Source of the DNA: a virus
Strand: one strand, 5' to 3'
Length of the DNA stretch: 30,170 bases
IMG/VR virus record: IMGVR_UViG_3300032291_000988
Location: 1-30,170 of that record
In this document: positions 25,201-30,170 of the stretch, in pieces
How the letters are laid out: each line of letters starts with the position of its first letter
Position numbering within the stretch: position 1 is the first letter of the stretch
Made by a program: the position numbers and the translations under genes
The notes under the pieces: generated by a model
Seen by the model: the letters and a program-made list of their open reading frames with translations, nothing else
The model's database searches: none
Told to the model about the DNA's origin: nothing

Positions 25201-25237
25201 GACAAAAGATAGAAGCGTCAGAGGAAACAGATACTAA
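19232..25237 (+). CDS. Tape measure protein
   Basis: This 2001-residue protein is by far the longest in the window and sits right after the tail chaperones. It begins at GTG 19232, whose G is shared with the preceding TAG stop, with GAGGTG nine bases or so upstream. The N-terminal third (NFGKNVQWAGRQLMVGFTLPLVSFGMVAGKTFADLEK, then the VKDTIGLAAQAAAAGR and SALSLQDLASAIPRVAP region) is like TP901-type tape measure modules. There are hydrophobic segments at about residues 535-565 and around 1110-1145, three copies of a G-x-V-P-x-LTPGEFVV-x-K motif, coiled coil at about residues 1780-1840, and a C-terminal YNYNVNVNVAD. It determines tail length and probably inserts in the membrane at DNA entry. 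At roughly 0.15 nm per residue it would allow a tail up to about 300 nm, less if the middle segment is globular. Confidence 0.9.
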   Translation: MAEVVKGIVDIEINTGNAAKELKALQQQINAFNLAINKGNTFQTAAAAKYSSELKDVINASRFFTAETVKMQTAAGALDSTLKKGQGTLGSFFNAKFNRNSALFAETMGLAAERARTMQTQFIATSGSAKGMQEALAIRPLAAFNSEMSVAVQRSQILSTMFRQGTTQLINFGKNVQWAGRQLMVGFTLPLVSFGMVAGKTFADLEKQAVSFKKVYGDIFTTPAELQGNLDAVMSLGKEYTKYGIAVKDTIGLAAQAAAAGRRNSDLTDAVREATRLSTLGQMEQNEALKTTIALQSAFKLSGEELSNAINFLNIVENQTVVSLQDLASAIPRVAPVIVGLGGDVKDLSVFLAAMQEGGVSAEQGANALKSGLASLINPSRAAKETLGQLGINMEYIVNQNRGDLMGTVTAFSRALSTLDDFTRQQALEKIFGKYQYARLGALFDNLTRQGSQAQQVMDAAGFSVEQMAASADKELKTIEESFGVQLTAAVERFKLSIAPIGQLFIQLAIPVVNFFTKIVEGFNNLPDFTKRFAALATIITGLIIPAGTMFFGLLMNLSGTLAKLMQGVGIFTKGTLKGGILGGIQAVSQSMKYMSLQELDSALAAKQLGTATMSVNDALLAQVSSAQGARQAINGLADTYGILITRMAEAASISKFTLGTPGAAMQMAQTRNIKGGFPRKKFASGGVVPGTGNEDTVPAMLTPGEFVVTKKATNSIGTNFLKMLNGGKVGGYNNGGFFSDYSNMQNESSGSTNRYSKIIAGQYDSPNVPFSQQPFEIGNAPSPLLNEMLKDLNLSHNTYTRFISPMPRFKPSVGSLAKSLIGNSKEYDFNNRLRTGTATRAEVGGFFLGNRRIHGGSSAIVSPFRYLLDEAGITDPGVEKQLGRTAHKILMQKVAAGQTVNDKMFSEIFNDAINRVGASVPDKQKLGLARAALGQQTGEARVSGRVAGLLKLLPNKIRKIPGMRRSTYVYTGSSGSIKFSPGQTRSSGGSGYQTMPQYEGYNKGHVQTFAKGGSVPSLLTPGEFVVGKEAAAKNRPFLEALNGGMVNKYAVGGDVMLGPQTKRQAAMTSFRGGLGTAGTVAAGASIPLMFAGQIMAESSNQFAASIGSFVNSMTPALFGLQLLGPLLPKLANPIGLAIGATAALAYGTYKVVAQIKKLEDSGAALTRAMYGSSKTVDQMAAAFGRQTSTQQVTSTLAQRVGGAVGQPAAEAANQFVGTDAGKQLIADVELVKKAGGDAVAALKNQLARSVVSGAITAEEARGVAIEIGKTLNDQQLAVNVSAQLTQLIGQNGELIKGNEINIIGKITPTVDMAQVNAITEQMFAQNTSGFWGGLAKIFTDDDVAKNKIAVNLIAESTIQAFKTSEESVSNFKLAVLDGSMSLDEYNRKTNELGRTSQQTAQGGLDAIANKLKTTKGELNNLANQKSVVGGRGGSALVPTGTAKLLEAELKKTKTAAQSALKNMGLTDTMVEQISKGLSSENFVTQMEQFGMLAGGALTDEMEIKLAAMLGKGQYYFDNLLNPGGKGGTPGADTGGGFGGDGTEGEKSALQLLLERIALTKQQTAAVSGLVANGLNPEAAATLTAEEATQLYNKAKRDQKDIIKTINDDSVRQRVLTAAGLTQDQKSINLNNLKIQGMNLEIAQNQKQIDQVARLNELDTRQVSIRQKALDILGKKEKSVNDLYNNRTKALDAVAQANERANQQQRNSIALASALTSGDFGAAASAAAQMTSDSASNQIQDAKTALETQRQAEISALTTDINGKLMTRAEIEAQIDTYNENIYQRTQSTLQYEDTIYTIKSNIATLERENDLIQQKVAIEQVKIEASMANQEKYSKSIRDYYKEVLTIMSNFPKGSPIPGRKYGGSIQKLMYGGLPKGSTQSPPSLKFANGNIVPGTGMTDKVPALLTPGEFVVRKSVAEANMPLLKSLNSNVFGAGMSLGSSNISPIDATTSVSNVSAPVYNYNVNVNVADTNASPNEIADVVMNKIRMTKDRSVRGNRY
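21278..21415 (+). repeat. TPGEFVV motif copy 1 in the tape measure
   Basis: FASGGVVPGTGNEDTVPAML is followed by TPGEFVVTKKA and FLKMLNGGKVGG. It is the first of three related segments of about 45 residues (positions about 683-728 of the protein). Confidence 0.75.
22259..22366 (+). repeat. TPGEFVV motif copy 2 in the tape measure
   Basis: FAKGGSVPSLLTPGEFVVGK is followed by NRPFLEALNGGMV (about residues 1010-1045). This shorter copy lacks the PGTG...D stretch of copies 1 and 3. Confidence 0.75.
24893..25027 (+). repeat. TPGEFVV motif copy 3 in the tape measure
   Basis: FANGNIVPGTGMTDKVPALL is followed by TPGEFVVRKSV and MPLLKSLNSN (about residues 1888-1932), close to the C-terminus. It resembles copy 1 most closely. 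Confidence 0.75.
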
Positions 25238-25827
25238 TGGCTACAAGTACATACATTCAAAATAGATGGGCCTATACTAGGCCACAGGCTATTGCATGGG
25301 CTAACAATAGTGGCAGTGTCAATGGAGGCTTGCTTGTTCCTGGGGGTACTGAATTAGAAGACTTTATTATATTATCAGATCATAATCGTGGAGAAATATC
25401 AATAGGTCAAAATAGAATTGAAAATAGAAAGAGAATGATTAATGGAACAATGCGTTCATATCATATTGCAGATAAATTAAATATATCTTTAGATTGGGAA
25501 ATGCTTCCATCTAGATCACATAGTAATAATCCAAACTTTAATGCGTATGGCAATGCCGCATCTGGACTAACTGAGTATACTGCTGACGGTGGTGCAGGGG
25601 GTGTAGATATAGTATCGTGGTATGAATCTAACCCTGGATCATTTTATATGTTTATGTCTTATGATAGACATGATAAGTTTGCTGGACAAAATGATAGGTT
25701 TGATCATTTGCATCAATACAATGATGTTATAGAAGTTTATTTTTCTTCATTTTCTTTTAACGTAGTAAAACGTGGCGGATCTAATCATGACTTTTGGAAT
25801 GTTTCATTATCTCTTGAGGAAGTATAA
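25237..25827 (+). CDS. Distal tail (Dit-position) protein
   Basis: The 196-residue product starts with ATG sharing its A with the tape measure stop (TAATG). It is rich in beta-strand and aromatic residues: RWAYTRPQAIAWANN, then IENRKRMINGTMRSYHIADKL, FYMFMSYDRHDKF and a closing SSFSFNVVKRGGSNHDFWNVSLSLEEV. The tail-tube-like ending, and the position between tape measure and a large hub-like protein, fit a distal tail or tube-end baseplate protein, which forms a ring at the tip. No family-specific motif is recognised. Gene and structural role are likely; the exact Dit assignment is inference. Confidence 0.6.
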   Translation: MATSTYIQNRWAYTRPQAIAWANNSGSVNGGLLVPGGTELEDFIILSDHNRGEISIGQNRIENRKRMINGTMRSYHIADKLNISLDWEMLPSRSHSNNPNFNAYGNAASGLTEYTADGGAGGVDIVSWYESNPGSFYMFMSYDRHDKFAGQNDRFDHLHQYNDVIEVYFSSFSFNVVKRGGSNHDFWNVSLSLEEV

Positions 25828-28800
25828 TGTTTGTAGACTCCGATTTAAATACACATCTTAAAACTAATAATACTTTAAAATCAGAATCTTTGGTAATTGC
25901 AGAATGGAATCTTAATGATTTTGAAAATATCTTAATATACGGAAATTATAGATATAGACCAGCAGACCCTGCTGGTTCAATATACTCTACTATTCCATCA
26001 TCATTTGATAAATTTGATACAGGTGATTATTACACAGATGCTACAGTTTCTAGCATTGAGTCAGAAACTATGATTGATGAAAATGATGAGTCATTAATTT
26101 TTACAACACCAGAAGTAGATAGACAACTGTATTATGATTTAAAACAATGTTTTAATTCTTTTAGACCTAGATCTGGAATAAATAAACCATTATTTTTTGA
26201 TAATGGAAAATATATAGATGATATAAAGTCTGCAAGAAGACCAAGATATTACATGGCCTCAAGAAATGATTATTTTAAATACTGGAATTCATTTAGATTT
26301 GAAGATGGAGTTGAAAGAGGAAGGTCTGAAAGAATAGACACAACTGGTATTGGATACTCTATTACAGACTCTTGTCCATTTGTTGTATATAAAGAACAGG
26401 TGGCATCAAATAGAATTGTGGTTAAATTACAAACAAATTTATCAGAAACATCAGCGGGTGAAATAAGAAACCAAAATGGAGATATATTATTAGACCCCTT
26501 GTTTGATAGAAACAAATCGAGCATTCCTAAAAGATGGTCAGTTGAATACTTAGATAATGAAAATAATTGGATTAATGCTATATCATTTACAGAGGATTCA
26601 TTAAGAAGAGACGGTTCTAACATAATTAACTGGGATGGATATTTAGAATTATTTTACGGAATAGCAATACCAGAAAACTATAAAGGATCTTTTTATTATG
26701 TTGGAATTTTAGAAAATTTATCACAACTACCACCATTTGGATCAGTTACAGGAGAGGCTTATGTTATCAATGCCTCAACAACTAATGCTGGAACATTAAA
26801 AATTTGGGATTCAATAGATATAGAATGGAAATCTTTTGATGTAGAATATAAATTTCAACTTTTAGAAGATGACAATACAAAAAGGATTGGAACTATATTG
26901 TCTTTGACCAATCCAGATTATTATATTTCTGGAGGAAAAACAATATTTAGAGATATTGTATTTTTAAAAGGTCTTAGATTAAAAGTAGAAACACTTTATG
27001 GCCCAGATAACACGTTTGACCTAATAGAGTTAAGTCCTAGACTAACTGCAAATATATCAGATTACGTACTTGGTTTTGAAATTAATAAAAGTATATCTAA
27101 TGACTCAACTGGATTACCAGTTGGAGGCCTATCAGTTTCTAACGGATCTATGACAATAATGAATCACGACTTTGCTTTTAGTGATCAAAACATATTTTAT
27201 AACAATGAAGGCAGTATTATATACAATTTATTGAATCCAAATACAAGAGTAGATTTTTATGAAGTAATTAAAAATGTTAATAATTATGATAAATACATTC
27301 CAATAAAAAGTATGCATGTTGAAGAATTTCCTAAAGGTGGAAGTGGTTTGATAGATGTTAATTTGACTTTGCGTGATTCTTTTTTTAGATTTGAAACACA
27401 GTCTTGTCCACCACTATTATTTGAAAATGTTTCATTAACTTTTGCAATAGCAGTTTTATTAGATAATATTGGATTTTCAAACTATGTATTTAAAAATATT
27501 ACAAGCAAAAATGATCCAGTAATTCCATATTTTTTTGTTGAGCCAGATTCTAATGTTGCTGATGTTTTACAAAAATTAGCAATTGCAACTCAAACAGCAA
27601 TGTTTTTTGATGAGTACAATAATTTTGTTGTGATGTCAAAAGAATACCTATTGCCATCAGTTGGAGAAAGGCAAACAGATATCTTTATGTACGGACAAAA
27701 ATCTAATAACGTACTTCCTAACATAATTGAAATTAAAGATTCTCAAACAAAAGTTATAAATGATGGAAAAGTAAATTATGTTACTAGGTATATTCAAAGA
27801 GCACCATCATCTCTTAAGCAAGCATCATACATTGATGAGGACAGAACTTACGGATATCAACCTGTTGTGCTATGGGAAGTTCCAAGTCAAACAAATAGTA
27901 AAACAATAAATGAGAAGTCTAAAACTGGAACATTTACTTTAGGTGCAGTTGCTTTAAACTCTTCTTTAAATAATTTACATCCATATGTAGAAAATAACTC
28001 TATATTAAATAACATAATAGATATTGGAGAAAACGTATATTGGCTTCCAAGAATGCAAGGTTATCTATATGCAAATGGAGAAGTCATTAAGTATGACGCT
28101 GTACAGTATACAATTCCAGGGGTAGGAACTGAATGGATAACTAATGAAATACAATATCAAGAATACTTTTCTAAGTTGCCATTTAATGGAAAAATATACC
28201 CTACTGGATTATTAAGAATTTATAGTGAACCATACTATGAAGATGTTGTTTCATCAAGTGGTTCATATACTACTTTATATAAGAATGGTCAAGTAAAACA
28301 AAGTGGTAGAGCACAGTTTGGAACTAAAATAACAGATCATAGTGCAGGGTTAAGTTCATTTTGGACAGATAATCAAAATGTTAAAGGTTTGCAGATGGAT
28401 TCAACATATCTTTTTACCACTACCCCTACATCAAAAATATCATATCCAACAGAAACTGTAGTGTCATCTAACCCAGTTGCTTGGACAGACGGTGCTCTTG
28501 GGTCATCCCTATCAAAAGATTCTTCAAGAAATGGAATTATTGCAAACTTTTTAAGAGAAACAATACCATCAGATGATATTGTAAAAACACAAAAAACAAC
28601 ATCAAAAGGAACTGTGCAGTCTTCAGCATTAGTCTTTACTGGTCCAACAACAAATATTAATAAAAATAAAATATCTTATATTCAAAAAAATCTAGACTCT
28701 GACTACAAACATTTTGGAACAAGAATGAGAGTCATAGGAAAAAAAGAAGCATCAACTAAAATACAAACAGCAACAAATGCAACAGAATACTATACTGTAA

Positions 28801-30158
28801 CTTCAGCAACAGGAACAGATAATATAACTCTTACTGGCGGCTCTGGTGGAATATCTATAATGACAGATTCAAGTGGATTGGGCGGATACTACTTTGAAAT
28901 ATGTACACTAAGTTCTGACAACTTAGAAAATTATAATACAAAGGATAGCGATACTGGAGAGGAGTTTTCAGTATTGCACAATGTATTATTTTATAAAATA
29001 GTTCTTGGACAAAAAGAAAATAAACAAATTGCTGTTCCTAAAAAAATATGGGGAGGGCTATCAAAAATTTTAATTGATGAAGGAAGATTTGTAGGACAAG
29101 ATAGACTGACTACAGAAGCAAATCCAACAGTATATGATTTAGCAGTAGAATATAAAGACATTGGCTCAACAAGAAGATTTTATTTATATATAAACAATAT
29201 ACAGGTTGCCACAGTTGACGATCCATCACCACTTCCAAAATATAACAATATGTCATTGTTTGTTAGAGGCTCTTCAAAATGTATGTTTGAAAATGTTTAT
29301 GCTTTAAAAAATCAATATTCTCAAAATTCAAAAAATACTATTATAGAAAATGTGTCTCAATCATTTGGTACAAAGCAGATTAACTCTTCGGATGCATTAA
29401 AAAAATATGCCCTATCTGGCTTTATACAATCAACACATCTTTCAGAAATAGGTGGGCAAAATTCTCCAAAGTATGATATTTATTATGAAGAGTTTGGAAC
29501 AATAATGAGAGAATGTGTATACTTTAATATTAAATACGATAAGGCATACCCAGCGTTTAGAGCAATTTTAAAACCAACAATCAGTAGTGAAAAAACATAT
29601 ACCTCCTCTGGGTTTTACGCAGACGCATACGGTGCAGAATTTTTAATATTTAATGCAACAGATAAAATGATAGTTCTTGATGAAACATCTGGAAACTATC
29701 TTCAGGTTATAGGAATAACATTTACACAGAACACATCAAACACACTAAGTGTTGATAAGTACTTTCAAGAAAAATCAAACTTCTCTGATCCAACTATTAT
29801 AAACAATATAATAACATCTCCAAATAAACAAGAAAAAATTTATCAAGATGTTAAACTAAGTAGGTCAAAATATGGAAGAAGAGACTTTACTCTTGACTCA
29901 CTATATATTCAAAGTGAAGATCAGGCTAGAAATATAATTGATTGGATTATGTCAAAAACAATAAAACCTAGAAAAATAATTCTTTTAGAAACATTTGGAA
30001 CACCACATATACAACTTGGTGATATAGTTTCAATAGACTATACAATGCCAAGCAACGACAAGTTTGTTGAAGTAGATAAACAGTTTGTTGTTTCAGAAAT
30101 TCAATATGGAAGATCAGAAAGCGGTCCTTCTAGTATAATTAAGGTAGTGGAGGTATAA
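25827..30158 (+). CDS. Large tail tip/hub-like protein with embedded LamG-like domain
   Basis: The 1443-residue product follows the Dit-position gene with one-base overlap (TAATG). A middle region (VEPDSNVADVLQKLAIATQTAMFFDEYNN, near residue 580) and the C-terminus (FGTPHIQLGDIVSIDYTMPS, near residue 1395) resemble baseplate hub/Tal-type modules. Between them, residues 930-1165 read as a concanavalin-like (LamG-type) sandwich (FGTRMRVIGKKEAST ... FYLYINNIQVATVDD), probably a surface sugar-binding part. The N-terminus (SLVIAEWNLNDFENILIYGNY, DVYYDLKQCFNSFRPRSG-like) is like large actinophage minor tail proteins. It is likely a tail-tip structural protein engaged in receptor contact. No peptidase or lysozyme motif was recognised, so it is not clearly a tail lysin. 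The next gene starts in the shared TAATG at its end. Confidence 0.72.
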   Translation: MFVDSDLNTHLKTNNTLKSESLVIAEWNLNDFENILIYGNYRYRPADPAGSIYSTIPSSFDKFDTGDYYTDATVSSIESETMIDENDESLIFTTPEVDRQLYYDLKQCFNSFRPRSGINKPLFFDNGKYIDDIKSARRPRYYMASRNDYFKYWNSFRFEDGVERGRSERIDTTGIGYSITDSCPFVVYKEQVASNRIVVKLQTNLSETSAGEIRNQNGDILLDPLFDRNKSSIPKRWSVEYLDNENNWINAISFTEDSLRRDGSNIINWDGYLELFYGIAIPENYKGSFYYVGILENLSQLPPFGSVTGEAYVINASTTNAGTLKIWDSIDIEWKSFDVEYKFQLLEDDNTKRIGTILSLTNPDYYISGGKTIFRDIVFLKGLRLKVETLYGPDNTFDLIELSPRLTANISDYVLGFEINKSISNDSTGLPVGGLSVSNGSMTIMNHDFAFSDQNIFYNNEGSIIYNLLNPNTRVDFYEVIKNVNNYDKYIPIKSMHVEEFPKGGSGLIDVNLTLRDSFFRFETQSCPPLLFENVSLTFAIAVLLDNIGFSNYVFKNITSKNDPVIPYFFVEPDSNVADVLQKLAIATQTAMFFDEYNNFVVMSKEYLLPSVGERQTDIFMYGQKSNNVLPNIIEIKDSQTKVINDGKVNYVTRYIQRAPSSLKQASYIDEDRTYGYQPVVLWEVPSQTNSKTINEKSKTGTFTLGAVALNSSLNNLHPYVENNSILNNIIDIGENVYWLPRMQGYLYANGEVIKYDAVQYTIPGVGTEWITNEIQYQEYFSKLPFNGKIYPTGLLRIYSEPYYEDVVSSSGSYTTLYKNGQVKQSGRAQFGTKITDHSAGLSSFWTDNQNVKGLQMDSTYLFTTTPTSKISYPTETVVSSNPVAWTDGALGSSLSKDSSRNGIIANFLRETIPSDDIVKTQKTTSKGTVQSSALVFTGPTTNINKNKISYIQKNLDSDYKHFGTRMRVIGKKEASTKIQTATNATEYYTVTSATGTDNITLTGGSGGISIMTDSSGLGGYYFEICTLSSDNLENYNTKDSDTGEEFSVLHNVLFYKIVLGQKENKQIAVPKKIWGGLSKILIDEGRFVGQDRLTTEANPTVYDLAVEYKDIGSTRRFYLYINNIQVATVDDPSPLPKYNNMSLFVRGSSKCMFENVYALKNQYSQNSKNTIIENVSQSFGTKQINSSDALKKYALSGFIQSTHLSEIGGQNSPKYDIYYEEFGTIMRECVYFNIKYDKAYPAFRAILKPTISSEKTYTSSGFYADAYGAEFLIFNATDKMIVLDETSGNYLQVIGITFTQNTSNTLSVDKYFQEKSNFSDPTIINNIITSPNKQEKIYQDVKLSRSKYGRRDFTLDSLYIQSEDQARNIIDWIMSKTIKPRKIILLETFGTPHIQLGDIVSIDYTMPSNDKFVEVDKQFVVSEIQYGRSESGPSSIIKVVEV

Positions 30159-30170
30159 TGGCAAAAAAAG
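30158..30170 (+). CDS. Start of the next tail gene (partial, 3' cut by window)
   Basis: ATG shares its A with the hub gene stop (TAATG), and GGAGG stands five bases upstream. Only M-A-K-K is visible. The conserved coupled spacing makes a real gene very likely; the product is unknown. Confidence 0.75.

Noticed and set aside
19144-26623. Long minus-strand ORFs opposite the tape measure and tail-tip genes
   Set aside because: They are shadows of long coding genes; none has a start context or recognisable motif.
1-30170. CRISPR array, tRNA, diversity-generating retroelement or insertion sequence
   Set aside because: No evenly spaced repeats, cloverleaf-like CCA-ended segment, reverse transcriptase or transposase was found; repeats present are coding.

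Overview
This window is a compact, strongly AT-rich stretch of a tailed-phage genome, most likely a long-tailed siphovirus with an HK97-type head. An actinobacterial host is suggested by three things: the SLT-type lysis enzyme ends in the C-x-A-W ... G-W-Y signature common in actinobacterial proteins; the large LamG-type and tail proteins resemble those of actinophages; and some promoters sit so close to the start codon that they would give leaderless mRNAs. The AT-richness would fit a streamlined aquatic actinobacterium, but that is inference. Terminase, integrase and replication genes are not in the window.

Left part (1-7083), accessory, lysis and metabolism. Two tandem plus-strand genes related to DUF6065 (the first cut by the window edge) converge on a minus-strand pair: a PAPS-type sulfotransferase and a 2-oxoglutarate/Fe(II) oxygenase. 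A divergent promoter pair that shares one -35 region separates this pair from a small two-helix holin-like gene, which ends at a strong terminator. A GT-B glycosyltransferase follows, then two minus-strand genes (a membrane-anchored SLT-type peptidoglycan hydrolase and a small Cys-containing protein). A monomeric class II, B12-dependent ribonucleotide reductase has its own promoter.

Right part (7113-30170), virion genes, all on the plus strand: a 1191-residue protein with LamG-like domains, a small unknown protein, portal, XkdF-like protease with an in-frame internal scaffold start, major capsid protein, adaptor, stopper, gp10-like protein, putative tail terminator, tail tube, tail assembly chaperone with a -1 frameshift (CCCAAAC), a 2001-residue tape measure, a Dit-position protein, a 1443-residue hub-like protein, and the first codons of one more gene. 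From the stopper onward the genes largely overlap by one base (TAATG or TAGTG), which suggests translational coupling.

Control signals. Rho-independent terminators follow the holin-like, capsid and tail tube genes, and each is immediately followed by a TATAAT box, so that transcription can end after the heavily made product and restart. The capsid and tail tube genes also differ from their neighbours in codon use (mostly CGT/CGC for Arg instead of AGA), which fits high expression. No gene-free stretch exceeds 300 bases. No tRNA, CRISPR array, insertion sequence or attachment site was recognised.
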